The notes: generated from the letters alone by a model not told the origin. DNA of 28,380 nucleotides from DASTQL01 sp035761805 (GCA_035761805.1 DASTQL010000207.1:1-28380); one strand, 5' to 3'; shown: positions 1 through 8,806, numbered from the stretch's first letter. Program-made: numbers and translations.

Positions 1-580
1 ACCACGACGTCCCCAGCACCAGCGCGGTGTCCCCCGACACCAGCAGCTCACCCGCCGACCCCGGCGGGAGCTCGAGCCTCCCCTGCTCGCGCGGGGAGGT
101 GCCGGAGACGTCGAGGACGACGAGCGTGTCGCCCCGGACGACGAGGAGCCGGCGGCCGTCGGTCTTGAGCAGATCGGGCTCGTCGACGCCGACCTCCTGC
201 ACGTTGGTCCCCGTCTCTCCCGGGCCGACCGGGCCGGCGTCCAGCCCCGCCGACGCATCCTGTCGTGCGGCCTCCGGCGCCGCCGCCCCCGCGGAGTCGT
301 CGCCCATCGCGTCACCGGCCGCTGATTCCTGCATGACGGGGACCGGGACGTCCGCTCCCCCGCCGTACCATCCGAAGCCGTACGGGCCGACGCTCCCCTC
401 CGCAGCGTCGCGGAACCAGGCCGCGAGCTCGTCGCAGTCCGCGAACGGCGTGAGCGACGCGGCGCGCGCGGTCTGTTCGCCAGGTCCGCCGGGCACGAGG
501 ACGAGTGCCGCGGCGAGGGCGACGGCGGCACCCACACCGACCGCCACCCGGGTAGCCGTCATGCTCCACGTCGAACCCAT
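1..580 (-). CDS. Secreted beta-propeller domain protein (partial, 3' end off the window)
   Basis: The reading frame is open from the ATG at 580 to the left edge (193 codons), so the C-terminus is missing. A strong GGAGGTG lies 4 bases before the ATG. The N-terminus is a signal peptide: a short basic start, a hydrophobic Ala/Val/Leu core at about residues 11-29, then an Ala-rich cleavage region. After a low-complexity Gly/Ala/Asp linker comes the block TNVQEVGVDEPDLLKTDG (about residues 125-142), which I recognise as the hallmark opening of the actinobacterial/archaeal secreted C-terminal beta-propeller family (Beta_propel). It continues as strand-like repeats (RRLLVVRGDTLVVLDVSG). Function in this family is unknown; export and a structural or binding role are inferred. 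It is divergent from the membrane protein at 655 with a gap of about 75 bases. Confidence 0.8.
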   Translation of the reverse strand, partial: MGSTWSMTATRVAVGVGAAVALAAALVLVPGGPGEQTARAASLTPFADCDELAAWFRDAAEGSVGPYGFGWYGGGADVPVPVMQESAAGDAMGDDSAGAAAPEAARQDASAGLDAGPVGPGETGTNVQEVGVDEPDLLKTDGRRLLVVRGDTLVVLDVSGTSPREQGRLELPPGSAGELLVSGDTALVLGTSW

Positions 581-654
581 CGCACACCTCCGCCGGCGCA
601 GCTCTCGGTGATGGTGCGACGCAGCCGGGCCGTGCGTGGTTCCGCACAGGAGAC

Positions 655-2265
655 TTGCACACGCGGGTCGGCGACCATGGAGCTGTGCCCAGGGAGGAGC
701 TCGCGTCCGCGTCCGTGGAGCCGGAGCCGACCACCACTTCCGCTCGGCCGGTGCTGTGGCCGGTCGGTGCAGTCACTGTGGGCGCGACTGCCATCGCCGT
801 GACCGGTGTGCTGCCGACCTGGCCCGGCGCTGTGCACCTCGTGGCTCTGCCGCCGGTCGACCAGTTCGCAGACCTGCGCGTCCTTGTGGCACTGGCCCCC
901 TCGTGGCCGATCGCTGTGCTCGGTCTGGCCACCCTCCTCACCGTACGAGTAGTGGTGCTGGCCGCCCTGATGGGTGGCGTTACCGCCGACCGGCTGCGTT
1001 TCGCGGCGGCCTTCTATGCGCTCAGCTTCGTGCCGATGCTCCTGGCGGCCTTCCTCGTCAGCGCATCGGCGACGGTGCTCTACTCGCGGCTCTTCTGGCC
1101 GGCGGTCGCGATCGTGGCGATCGTCGCCATGGGGATGGGACCGGTGCCGTGGCAGGGGACGCTTCGCATACGGACGGCGATCCCCAGGACCTGGCGCGCC
1201 GGTCTGCGGATGGAGGTGCTGCTCCCGTACGCGGTCGGGCTGCTGGCCCTGGGAGCCGCGGCGGACGTCGCGTCGCGGGAGGTGCCGTGGCTGGTGGCCT
1301 GGCTCGTCCCGGTCTCGGCGTTGCTCACGATCGCAGCGGTGTCGGGCATGCGGCGCCCGGTGCCGGCACGACCGGTGCGGCGGGCGGCGGTGGTCGGCGC
1401 GGCCGTCGCCGTGGCCGGCGCGGGCTTCCTGATCAGCGCCCGGGACACGATGCCGCGGCCCGGACCACCGCGTACCGGCTCGTTGGTGCTCATGGCGGGC
1501 ATCAACAGCTCGTCCGGCCGTGGAGACATGGTGCGTGCCGACGTCGAGCGCCTGGGCTTCAGTTGCGACCAGACCGTCTACTTCTCCTACGCCGGGCCCG
1601 GGGGCGGGCAGCCGCGGGGCGCGGCGACCTGCCCGATCACCTCCGGGGCGCCGTACCTCTCCCACGACACGCAGCGGCCGGTGGCCGAGCAAGTGGCAGC
1701 CCTGAAGGAGCAGGTCGCAGGCCTACCCCGGCCGGTCGTCGTCGCGGCCCACTCGCACGCCGGCTGGGTGGCGTGGCAAGCGACCGTGGACGGCGCTGCC
1801 GTCGACGTGCTGGTGTTGCTCGGGCCCTTCCCGGACAGCCGCGTGGGCTACCCGCCGCCGGGCGAGGACGGCGCCGGACGGGTGCTGGGCGACCTGATCC
1901 GCGCCGGGGTACCGCTGACCGACCTGCTCGACTTCAACTTCCGCCCTGACTCTCCTGCGATCCGTGAGCTGCTCGCGACGCCGAACGCGTCGGCAGAGGT
2001 CTTCGGCCGGCCGTTGCCCGAGGGCGTCCGGGCGCTCAGCCTGACGTCGGCAGCCGACCTGCCGCTCATGCCCGGGGGCTGGCGGCTGCCGGTCGAGCGC
2101 AATGCGTGTCCCGCGTGGGTGGGGCACCCGGACCTGCCGGTCAGGCCGGCGTTCTACGACGAGACGATCCGCTTCCTGGCCGGCGAGCCGGGCCGGGGTT
2201 GCCCGCCGTGGCGCGACTCGGGGGTCGTGGTCACACGCGCGTTCGGGCCGCCCTCGGTGACGTGA
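655..2265 (+). CDS. Polytopic membrane protein with C-terminal alpha/beta-hydrolase-like domain
   Basis: 536 codons from a TTG at 655. The start is uncertain: AGGAG is only 2 bases before the TTG, and in-frame GTGs at 685 and 715 are alternatives. About seven hydrophobic segments are visible (near residues 34-55, 77-107, 115-140, 146-162, 187-205, 211-231 and 243-262). A soluble domain of about 270 residues follows. It contains a strand plus VVVAAHSHAGW (361-371), which resembles a nucleophile elbow with Ser367, although both Gly positions of GxSxG read as Ala. A late Gly-His (VGHPDLP) could supply the catalytic His. Several Cys residues (304, 326 and two near the C-terminus) could form disulfides outside the cell. 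I do not recognise a named family. Membrane-anchored esterase or lipase-like activity is inference. Confidence 0.7.
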   Translation: MHTRVGDHGAVPREELASASVEPEPTTTSARPVLWPVGAVTVGATAIAVTGVLPTWPGAVHLVALPPVDQFADLRVLVALAPSWPIAVLGLATLLTVRVVVLAALMGGVTADRLRFAAAFYALSFVPMLLAAFLVSASATVLYSRLFWPAVAIVAIVAMGMGPVPWQGTLRIRTAIPRTWRAGLRMEVLLPYAVGLLALGAAADVASREVPWLVAWLVPVSALLTIAAVSGMRRPVPARPVRRAAVVGAAVAVAGAGFLISARDTMPRPGPPRTGSLVLMAGINSSSGRGDMVRADVERLGFSCDQTVYFSYAGPGGGQPRGAATCPITSGAPYLSHDTQRPVAEQVAALKEQVAGLPRPVVVAAHSHAGWVAWQATVDGAAVDVLVLLGPFPDSRVGYPPPGEDGAGRVLGDLIRAGVPLTDLLDFNFRPDSPAIRELLATPNASAEVFGRPLPEGVRALSLTSAADLPLMPGGWRLPVERNACPAWVGHPDLPVRPAFYDETIRFLAGEPGRGCPPWRDSGVVVTRAFGPPSVT

Positions 2266-2466
2266 CGGCGGGCTGCTGCCGCCCTTGGTGGACCGGAGGT
2301 GGGGACCCGGTACCGGTGGCCAGGCGCCAACCGACCTGATGCCCGGGTCCACCCAGTCGGTCCACCACGAGGCTCGCGGGGCCACCCCCAGCCGTCGACG
2401 CCTTGTGAGGGCCCGACGAGGGTGGTGAACGTGGTCAATCGGAGCCGGGCTGGGAGCATGGCGGCC

Positions 2467-3642
2467 ATGGCAGTCACCGTGCGACCGATGGACCACGGCG
2501 ACGCGGCCGACCTGGACCTCGTGTGGGGGATGCTGCGCCTGGCCTTCGACGCCCCGCGCCGACCCGAGGAGCGGTGGGTCCAGCAGGCCCCGACGAGACG
2601 CACCCTCGTGGCCGAGGTCGACGGCCGCGCGGCCGGGACACTGGCGATCCGGCCGTTCGCCCAGCACTTCGGCGGGCGGGCGGTCCCCATGGGCGGGATC
2701 GCCGCCGTCGCAGTGAGCCCCTACGCGCGCGGCGCAGGGCTCGCCACCCGGCTGCTGGCCGAGGCCGTCCGGACGATGCACGAGGACGGGCAACCTGTCT
2801 CGGCGCTCTTCGCGAGCGTGCCACCGCTCTACCGGGCTGCCGGGTGGGAAAGGGCCGGCGTGCTCGAACACGTGACCCTCGACCTGCAGGTGCTACGAGG
2901 GGTACGGCCGTCTGCGCCCGTGCCACTCCGCCCGGCCGAGCAGTCGGACCTCGATGTGCTCCAGACCTGCTACCTCGCCGTGGCCCGGAGCATCGACGGC
3001 TCCCTGGACCGGGCGACCCCGGCACATCGGCCAGCCGACCTCCTCGATCACGACATCGTCACGGTGGCGGAAGGCACGGACGGGTTGCGCGGTGCGCTGA
3101 CCGCCTCGCGAGGCCCCGGTGCCGAGACGCTCACCTGCCACGACCTGCTGGCCCTCGACGCCGACACGGCGCTGGCGCTCCTGGCCCATCTGGGCACCTG
3201 GGGCGGCCACCTCAGCGAGGTCCGGCTGCGCCTCCTCGACGCGACGCTGCTCGGTGCCCTGGCCCCGACCGCTCTGACCGGGTCCGTCGACGTCCAGCCG
3301 TGGATGCTGCGGGTGGTCGACCTGCCGGGCGCAGTGGCCGCTCGAGGATGGCCACGAGCTCGATCACTGGCCGGCGCGGCCGTGGACCTGGAGCTCGACG
3401 ACCCCCTCGCCCCATGGCACTCCGGCCGGTACCGGATCGCGGTGGAGGGCGGCGAGGTCCGATGCGAGGCCGGCGGCAGCGGCGCCGTCCGGATCGGTCC
3501 GCGAGGGCTGGCCGCCTGGTTCGCCGGTGTCATGGACTGCGCTGCGCTCCGGCGGGCCGGACTGCTGACCGGCGGGCCCGGCGACCAGGTGCTCGACGCG
3601 CTGACGGCCGGCCACGGTCCCCGGATGGCCGACTACTTCTGA
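2467..3642 (+). CDS. Eis-like GNAT family N-acetyltransferase
   Basis: 391 residues from the ATG at 2467, with GGGAG 10 bases upstream; an ATG at 2458 is possible but sits 1 base from that GGGAG. The N-terminal GNAT domain has the acetyl-CoA loop VAVSPYARGAGLATRLL (residues 81-97). It is followed by SVPPLYRAAGWERAG (118-132), which matches the IYGRFGYG segment of Eis. Tyr122 is then the likely counterpart of the general acid Tyr126 of mycobacterial Eis. A second GNAT-like region and an SCP2-like C-terminal domain (GRYRIAVEGGEVRCE) follow. The protein ends exactly in Phe, as Eis does, where the terminal carboxylate acts as base. Eis proteins acetylate amines, including aminoglycosides and lysines; the substrate here is unknown. 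It stands alone, between the membrane protein and a dioxygenase remnant. Confidence 0.85.
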   Translation: MAVTVRPMDHGDAADLDLVWGMLRLAFDAPRRPEERWVQQAPTRRTLVAEVDGRAAGTLAIRPFAQHFGGRAVPMGGIAAVAVSPYARGAGLATRLLAEAVRTMHEDGQPVSALFASVPPLYRAAGWERAGVLEHVTLDLQVLRGVRPSAPVPLRPAEQSDLDVLQTCYLAVARSIDGSLDRATPAHRPADLLDHDIVTVAEGTDGLRGALTASRGPGAETLTCHDLLALDADTALALLAHLGTWGGHLSEVRLRLLDATLLGALAPTALTGSVDVQPWMLRVVDLPGAVAARGWPRARSLAGAAVDLELDDPLAPWHSGRYRIAVEGGEVRCEAGGSGAVRIGPRGLAAWFAGVMDCAALRRAGLLTGGPGDQVLDALTAGHGPRMADYF

Positions 3643-3675
3643 CCGGCCGACCGGGCGATCACACGACGCGCGTCT

Positions 3676-4046
3676 CACACCCCGATCGTCAGCGCCGCCG
3701 TGTAGCCCGAGTCCACGTCACCCGACATCGACGCGATCTGGTGCCCCCCCGTCGTCGCCGAAGACGGTGTCGCCGCTGAGGCTCGTACCCTCCAGGTTCC
3801 TCGCGGTCGTCTCGTACCCGTCGGTGGCGTACACGGAATCGCCCGCCTCCTTCGGCAGGGCGATCTGTGACGTCTTGACGATGGGCCCGGAGGCCACGGC
3901 GGCGTCCAGGGCCCCGTAGACCTCGAAGTGGAGGTGCGGCCACCGGCCGGAGTAACCCCCCGGAAAAGTCGAGGTGAAGGTGGCGGTCCCGGAGGCGTCG
4001 ACCTCCTGGACTCCGCGCAGGTAGTTCCCGACCGATGACTCTGTCG
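3676..4046 (-). pseudogene. Intradiol ring-cleavage dioxygenase, 5'-truncated and frameshifted
   Basis: The minus-strand frame reads NYLRGVQEVDASGTATFTST, then PGGYSGRWPHLHFEVYG. These are core motifs of intradiol (catechol/protocatechuate-type) dioxygenases, including one ligand Tyr and the HxH pair of the non-haem iron site. The upstream part that normally holds the first ligand Tyr and the W-x-C-D segment is absent: the reading stops being family-like at about 4046, next to the divergent VOC gene. At 3744-3750 a run of seven G (minus strand) throws the frame. With six, the protein would finish as HQIASMSGDVDSGYTAALTI, the usual C-terminus, and stop at about 3676. It is therefore a remnant, unless both defects are assembly errors. 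The aromatic-cleavage role is lost here. Confidence 0.8.
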
Positions 4047-4099
4047 GACCCGGGGTGTCCAATGCGGAAGACGGCCCCAAACGAGCGAGGAGACGACCC

Positions 4100-4516
4100 A
4101 TGGGCACGCGCCTCAACCCCTACCTGAGCTTCCGCGACTCGGCGCGGGAGGCGATGGAGTTCTACCACTCGGTCTTCGGTGGCGAGCTCACCACCAACAC
4201 CTTCGCCGAGTACCACGCAAGCGAGGACCCGGCCGAGCAGGACAAGATCATGCACTCGCATCTGGAGACCGAGGGTGGGCTGGTCATCATGGCGGCCGAC
4301 ACACCCAACTCCATGGAGCTGACGCCGGGGAGCAACTTCGCGGTGTCGCTGAGCGGCGAGGACGAGGCCGAGCTCCGGGGCTACTGGGACAAGCTGTCCG
4401 AGGGCGGGACGGTCACCATGCCGCTCGACACGGCTCCCTGGGGCGACACGTTCGGCATGTGCGTGGACAGGTTCGGCGTCAGCTGGATGGTCAACGTGGC
4501 GGGCACGCCGGCCTAG
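4100..4516 (+). CDS. VOC family protein (PhnB / 3-demethylubiquinone methyltransferase-like fold)
   Basis: 138 residues from the ATG at 4100, with GAGGAG about 8 bases upstream; an upstream in-frame ATG at 4055 lacks a ribosome site. The protein opens RLNPYLSFRDSAREAMEFYHSVFGGEL, here quoted in parts as RLNPYLSF, REAMEFYHSVFGGEL. It ends in DRFGVSWMVNVAG, the standard beginning and end of PhnB-like glyoxalase-fold proteins. The central HSHLETEGGLVIMAADTP matches the metal-site strand of this group. Members are small cytosolic dimers, and most lack a proven reaction, so no substrate is assigned. It is divergent from the dioxygenase remnant. Confidence 0.88.
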   Translation: MGTRLNPYLSFRDSAREAMEFYHSVFGGELTTNTFAEYHASEDPAEQDKIMHSHLETEGGLVIMAADTPNSMELTPGSNFAVSLSGEDEAELRGYWDKLSEGGTVTMPLDTAPWGDTFGMCVDRFGVSWMVNVAGTPA

Positions 4517-4625
4517 CGGACCCGCGTCCGGCGGGGCCGTGGAGCAAGCGCGGGCCACCTCGCGGCCTGGATCATCGGACACCGTCTGGTCTGGAGTCGA
4601 GGGTTCCGCGATCTCCACCGCCCGA

Positions 4626-5438
4626 TCAGCTCAGCACGTCCTTGGTGGTGAACCTCGCCCACGCCAGCGACCCCAGCACCGCCACGTACCCCAGCTGCAG
4701 CACCAGGCTGTCCTGCAGCTGGCCCCAGGCGATCGGGTCGCGCAGCATGTCGGCGAAGCCGAACCAGTAGCGCGTCGGCAGCCACGGGTGCAGCCAGTCC
4801 AGCTGCGGGATGCTCCCGAGGATCTGCGACGCGATGGCCGCGATGACCGTCGCCGCCATCGCCCCGACCGGCACGTCGGTCAGGGTGGACACCAGGATCC
4901 CGACCGCCACGAGCCCGAGGAGCGACACGAGCGCGTACAGGCCGACCAGGGCGATCCGGCCGGAGGACCCGGCCACGCCGAGCGTCGAGCCCGACAGCGT
5001 CGGCACCGGTCCCACGCCGAAGAGCACCGTCCCGAGGCCCGCCCCCACGACCAGGATCGTGCCGATCCCAGCCACCGCGAAGGCGAGAGCCGCGACCGCC
5101 TTCACCAGCAGCAACCGCGACCGCCCTGCCGGTGCGACCAGGAGGTAGCGCAGGGTTCCCAACGAGGCCTCGCCCGCCAGACTGTCACCCGCCACGACCG
5201 CGACCGTCACCGGCAGGAAGAACGGGATCGACAAGGCCAGCGCCGCCACGGAGACGAAGAGCCCGCTCTGCGTGATCCGGTCGAAGAACGGTGGTCCCTC
5301 CCCAGGCGCGGGCTCGTCGCCCGAGAGCCAGAGTGCGACGGCAAGGAGGACCGGGGCGGCCGCGAGGACGGTGAGCATGGCCCAGGTCCGACGCCGCCGG
5401 AAGAGTGTCCGGAGCTCCGAGGTCAGCAGCGCCGTCAC
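4626..5438 (-). CDS. ABC-2 type transporter permease
   Basis: 270 residues starting at a GTG whose GTGA overlaps the stop of the ATPase gene, so translation is coupled. About six membrane helices are visible (near 20-40, 58-85, 108-135, 160-182, 190-212 and 245-262). The cytosolic N-terminus is basic (SELRTLFRRRRTW). The GDSLAGEASLGTLRYLLVAP segment between helices 2 and 3 is the conserved coupling-helix region of ABC-2 permeases. It probably pairs with the ATPase at 5435-6382 to make an exporter or a membrane-remodelling transporter; the substrate is unknown. It is the last gene of the three-gene operon, and 109 bases without recognisable features separate its end from the convergent VOC gene. 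Confidence 0.88.
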   Translation of the reverse strand: MTALLTSELRTLFRRRRTWAMLTVLAAAPVLLAVALWLSGDEPAPGEGPPFFDRITQSGLFVSVAALALSIPFFLPVTVAVVAGDSLAGEASLGTLRYLLVAPAGRSRLLLVKAVAALAFAVAGIGTILVVGAGLGTVLFGVGPVPTLSGSTLGVAGSSGRIALVGLYALVSLLGLVAVGILVSTLTDVPVGAMAATVIAAIASQILGSIPQLDWLHPWLPTRYWFGFADMLRDPIAWGQLQDSLVLQLGYVAVLGSLAWARFTTKDVLS

Positions 5439-6382
5439 CGCGGCACCTCGAAGCCCTCGCCGGTGAGCGCGACGAAGCGGTCCTCCAGGCTGGGCCGCTC
5501 CACCGCGAAGCCTCGTACGCGCACGCCGGCAGCGACCAGGGCGGCGACGACGTCCTCGGCGGGCGGCGGGGGCCGGCCGTCGACCGAGCCGGTCACGACG
5601 TCACCCGTGGACTCGGTGGCCAACCCGAGCCCCACGAGGACCCGCACCGCCTCGGTCGGGTCCGGGCTGCGCACGACGAACTGCGCCTCGGCCCGCCCCC
5701 GGAAATCCTCGAGCGTCCCCTGCTCGACCAGGCGCCCCCTGCTCATCACCCCCACGTGCGTACAGATCTGCTCGACCTCGGTGAGCAGGTGGCTCGACAC
5801 CAGTACCGTGCTGCCGTGCGCCGCGAGCGAGCGCACCAGGGCCCGGATCTCGCGCGTCCCCTGCGGGTCGAGGCCGTTCGTCGGCTCGTCGAGCACCAGC
5901 AGCTCGCGCGGCCGCAGCAGCGCGACAGCGATCCCGAGCCGCTGCTTCATGCCGAGCGAGTAGGCCTTCGTCTTCTTGCGCGCCGCCGCCGTCAGCCCGA
6001 CCCGGTCCAGGGCCTCCATGACTCTCGTACGGCGGGTGGCGGGATCGCTCGCCGGGTTCGCGGCGTCGAAGCGGGCGAGGTTCGCCGCACCGCCGAGGTA
6101 CGGGTAGAAGGCCGGCCCCTCGACCAGCGCACCCACCCGCGGCAGGACCTCCCGGCCCCGGTCGGGCATGGGCTCGCCCAGCACCGCGATCTCCCCCGCC
6201 GTGGCCCTCGCCAGGCCGAGCAGGAGACGGATCGTCGTGGTCTTGCCCGAGCCGTTGGGCCCCAGGAAGCCGTAGACCGCGCCGTACGGCACGGCCAAGT
6301 CGATCCCGTCGACCGCGACCTGCTCCCCGAAGCGCTTGGTCAGCCCCGCGGTGGCCACCGCCAGGTCACGCGGGTCGATCAC
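5435..6382 (-). CDS. ABC transporter ATP-binding protein
   Basis: 315 residues from GTG at 6382. This start is chosen because the NBD begins immediately (LAVATAGLTKRFGEQVAVDG) and the GTGA overlaps the stop of the upstream gene by 4 bases. Walker A is GPNGSGKTT (41-49), the signature is YSLGMKQRLGIA, Walker B is LLVLDEPTNGLDPQGT, and the switch His lies in VLVSSHLL. The roughly 90-residue tail after the NBD is typical of CcmA/DRA-type drug, antibiotic or Nod-factor exporters (COG1131). It energises the adjacent permease. All nucleotide-binding residues are intact. Confidence 0.93.
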   Translation of the reverse strand: MIDPRDLAVATAGLTKRFGEQVAVDGIDLAVPYGAVYGFLGPNGSGKTTTIRLLLGLARATAGEIAVLGEPMPDRGREVLPRVGALVEGPAFYPYLGGAANLARFDAANPASDPATRRTRVMEALDRVGLTAAARKKTKAYSLGMKQRLGIAVALLRPRELLVLDEPTNGLDPQGTREIRALVRSLAAHGSTVLVSSHLLTEVEQICTHVGVMSRGRLVEQGTLEDFRGRAEAQFVVRSPDPTEAVRVLVGLGLATESTGDVVTGSVDGRPPPPAEDVVAALVAAGVRVRGFAVERPSLEDRFVALTGEGFEVPR

Positions 6383-7470
6383 CGCCCGCGCGCCACGGCC
6401 TGGAGCGTCTCGGGCGTCACCGCCCCCACGTACCAGCGGCCGTCGTCCACGCGCAGGACGGAGACCAGCGCCGTTCGCAGGACCGCGCCGCCCTCGACCG
6501 GGGTGAGCAGGGCGCGGAGCATCTCGCCGTCCGTGAGTGCTGCCGCCTCGGCCGGGACCTCCAGCACCGCCGTCCAGCCCTCCCCGACCACACGCGGCCG
6601 CGGGTCCTCCTGGTCGAGCGACTCCCCTCCCGAACGGGGGGTGGCGTCGAGCCCACTGTGCACGGCACCCGGCTCGACCTGCTCGACCGTCGTCCCCGGT
6701 GGCGGGCTGAAGTCGAAGGTCGCCGCGTCGGGGGGCTCGGGGCTCCAGGCGCTCCACCCCACCTCGACGGCCGGCCCGTCCTGGTCCCGGGCCTCGACGC
6801 GTACGCGCAGGACCGCGCCGGTGTCGGCATCGACGGCCAGGCTGATGGCGCCGACCAGGCTGCGCGGGTCGTCCGGCGCAACCCGCAGGTCGTAGGCGTC
6901 CCGCCCCGCGACCACGACCGGCTCCCCGGCGGTGATCTCGCTGCTCGGTTCCAACTCGTTGACCACCCGGTCGGCCAGCTCCTGCGGCGTGGGTATCGGC
7001 CCGGTGGCCGGCGGCGTCGCCTGGCGCTCGGGCAGCTCTGGCAGCGTGGCGTGGAGGGCTGTCGCGTCGGCCGACCGGTAGACCCACACCTCGTCGCCGT
7101 TCCGGACGACGTTCGTCTCGGAGACCTCCTCCAGGAGCTGGGCACGCAGGCGCTCCGGACCGTCGGCCCATACCCGTACGGTGTTGTCGCCGGTCAGCAG
7201 GGAGATGACGTCCACGCCACTGCCGTCACCGTCCGGGCCCCCTCCACCACCCACCCCGAGGGCGGTGAGGTCGGGCAGCCCGAGCTCCGTCCGGGTCTCG
7301 ATCGTTCCGGCGAAGGCCTCAACGTCCGCCTTCTGGGCGAGCACGAGGACCTCCTGTGGCGTCCGCAGCGGCAGGTCGGCGGACGCGGTTGCCTGCCCGG
7401 CCAGGACCGCAGCAGCGACCAGCGTCGCCGCACCAAGGGGGACCAGCCAGCGGTACGAGGGCCTCGCCAT
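6379..7470 (-). CDS. LolA/RseB-like secreted protein (DUF2092-type), first gene of ABC operon
   Basis: 363 residues from the ATG at 7470; a GTG at 7491 would add 7 residues. The signal peptide runs basic start, SYRWLVPLGAATLVAAAVLAG core, then ATASA-DLP cleavage region. The mature part begins RTPQEVLVLAQKADVEAFAGTI, then ETRTELGLPDL. That is the opening of actinobacterial LolA-like proteins whose half-barrel fold resembles LolA and RseB. Later segments (NGDEVWVYRSAD, VAGRDAYDLRVAP, DADTGAVLRVRVEA, FDFSPPPGTTVEQ) follow the same family pattern. Its stop overlaps the ATPase start by 4 bases, which ties it to the transporter. In Gram-positives these proteins sit outside the membrane and may bind lipid or hydrophobic cargo; the role here is inference. 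Confidence 0.82.
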   Translation of the reverse strand: MARPSYRWLVPLGAATLVAAAVLAGQATASADLPLRTPQEVLVLAQKADVEAFAGTIETRTELGLPDLTALGVGGGGGPDGDGSGVDVISLLTGDNTVRVWADGPERLRAQLLEEVSETNVVRNGDEVWVYRSADATALHATLPELPERQATPPATGPIPTPQELADRVVNELEPSSEITAGEPVVVAGRDAYDLRVAPDDPRSLVGAISLAVDADTGAVLRVRVEARDQDGPAVEVGWSAWSPEPPDAATFDFSPPPGTTVEQVEPGAVHSGLDATPRSGGESLDQEDPRPRVVGEGWTAVLEVPAEAAALTDGEMLRALLTPVEGGAVLRTALVSVLRVDDGRWYVGAVTPETLQAVARGR

Positions 7471-7539
7471 GTGTCCACGGTATGTCGTCACAGGCGAGCC
7501 CGCGGCAACAGAACCGTGGAGCGGCTCGAGGAGATCGGA

Positions 7540-8799
7540 TCAGAGGTCCCGTTCGGCCAGCGTGCGGAAGTCGTCCGGCACGCCGACCGATCGCGGGCGG
7601 TCGGCGGGCAGGTAGCCGATCACGTCCCGGCCGAACTTGGCACGCACGGCGTCCATCGACGAGTCGAGCGCCCATCTGGCATAGCCCCTGGATGTGCCGG
7701 GGCGCCACGGGTCGTCGGGCGGCACGGGGAGCTCCAGCTGGATGGCCGGCTGCGCCACCAGGTTCGAGACCGAGACTGCGAGCAGGCTGATCTCGGTCGT
7801 CGGCTCGCGCTGGTCCGTGATGGCGTGCCAGGCGAGCTGCTCGGCGATCTCGGTGAGGGTCAAGGTGGCGGAGACCGGCCCGGGCAGCGTCAGCGAGCGG
7901 GTCACCGAGCGCATCCCCGCGAAGCGCACCCTGACCGTGACCGTCCGGCCAGCACGCTGCTTGGCGCGCAGTCGGCCGGCGACCCGATCGGCCAGGTGGC
8001 AGAGCACGCCTCGCACCAGCTCGGGTGTGGGCCGACGCCTGCCGAGAGCCGACTGGGCCCCGACGGACCGCGCTCGGCCGCGCGTCACGATGCGGCGAGG
8101 GTCCTCGTTGACGGCCAAGGCCGCGAGCTTGGCGCCGACGGCGTGCCCCAGCAGCCGTTCGAGCGCCCGGGACGGCGTGCGAGCGAGGTCGCCGATGGTC
8201 GTGATCCCGCGTTCCGCCAGCCGCTGCTCGGCCACCGGACCCACCCCCCACATCAGGCCGACCGGGAGCGGGTCGAGGAACCGTCGTTCGGCCTCCGGCT
8301 CGACGACGACCAGGCCGTCCGGCTTGGCCACCTGCGAGGCGACCTTGGCGAGGTGCTTGGTCCGCGCGGCACCGACGGAGATCGGAAGCCCCACTTCCTT
8401 GCGTACCCGTCGGCGCAGAAGGGCGGCGATGGCCGCCGGCGGGCCGAAGAGGTGCGTCGCCCCGGACACGTCGAGGAAGGCCTCGTCGATGGAGATCCGC
8501 TCCACCGCAGGAGTCAGGGCGTGGAGGATGGCCATCACCTCGTCGGCCAGGCGCTGGTACTCGCTGAAGTGACCGCGGACGAACGTCAGTGCCGGGCACA
8601 GGTGCAGCGCCTGGCGCCCGGGCATGCCGCCTTGCACGCCGACGACCTTGGCTTCGTACGAGGCGGCCAGGACGACACCGCCGTGGGGGCTTCCCCCGAC
8701 CGCCACCGGACGCCCGCGCAGGGCCGGGTCCAGCAGCTGCTCGACCGACGCGTAGAAGGCGTCCAGGTCGGCATGCAGGATGGTCGGGCCTCCCGGCAC
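7540..8799 (-). CDS. dinB: DNA polymerase IV (Y-family)
   Basis: 419 residues from GTG at 8799, giving the usual short lead before ILHADLDAFYASVEQ. The catalytic Asp11 lies in HADLDAFY, and Asp105/Glu106 in RISIDEAFLDVSG. The fingers (SYEAKVVGVQGGMP), thumb HhH (GLMWGVGPVAEQRLAERGI) and little-finger domain (SVGAQSALGRR onward) are all present. A QLELP sequence near residue 370 may serve as the clamp-binding motif. There is no Shine-Dalgarno; a -10 hexamer ends 8 bases before the GTG, so the message is probably leaderless (see the promoter entry). It performs error-prone translesion synthesis during the SOS response. The C-terminal DAVRAKFGRDVIGY is typical of actinobacterial DinB. Confidence 0.95.
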   Translation of the reverse strand: MPGGPTILHADLDAFYASVEQLLDPALRGRPVAVGGSPHGGVVLAASYEAKVVGVQGGMPGRQALHLCPALTFVRGHFSEYQRLADEVMAILHALTPAVERISIDEAFLDVSGATHLFGPPAAIAALLRRRVRKEVGLPISVGAARTKHLAKVASQVAKPDGLVVVEPEAERRFLDPLPVGLMWGVGPVAEQRLAERGITTIGDLARTPSRALERLLGHAVGAKLAALAVNEDPRRIVTRGRARSVGAQSALGRRRPTPELVRGVLCHLADRVAGRLRAKQRAGRTVTVRVRFAGMRSVTRSLTLPGPVSATLTLTEIAEQLAWHAITDQREPTTEISLLAVSVSNLVAQPAIQLELPVPPDDPWRPGTSRGYARWALDSSMDAVRAKFGRDVIGYLPADRPRSVGVPDDFRTLAERDL

Positions 8800-8806
8800 G
8801 ACCGGC

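Noticed and set aside
27..611. 194-codon plus-strand frame at the left edge
   Set aside because: Ser/Pro/Thr-rich shadow of the minus-strand beta-propeller gene, which has a ribosome site and signal peptide.
5435..7171. Single 578-residue ABC protein reading
   Set aside because: The first ~260 codons are an out-of-frame overlap with the LolA-like gene; the ATPase starts at 6382.
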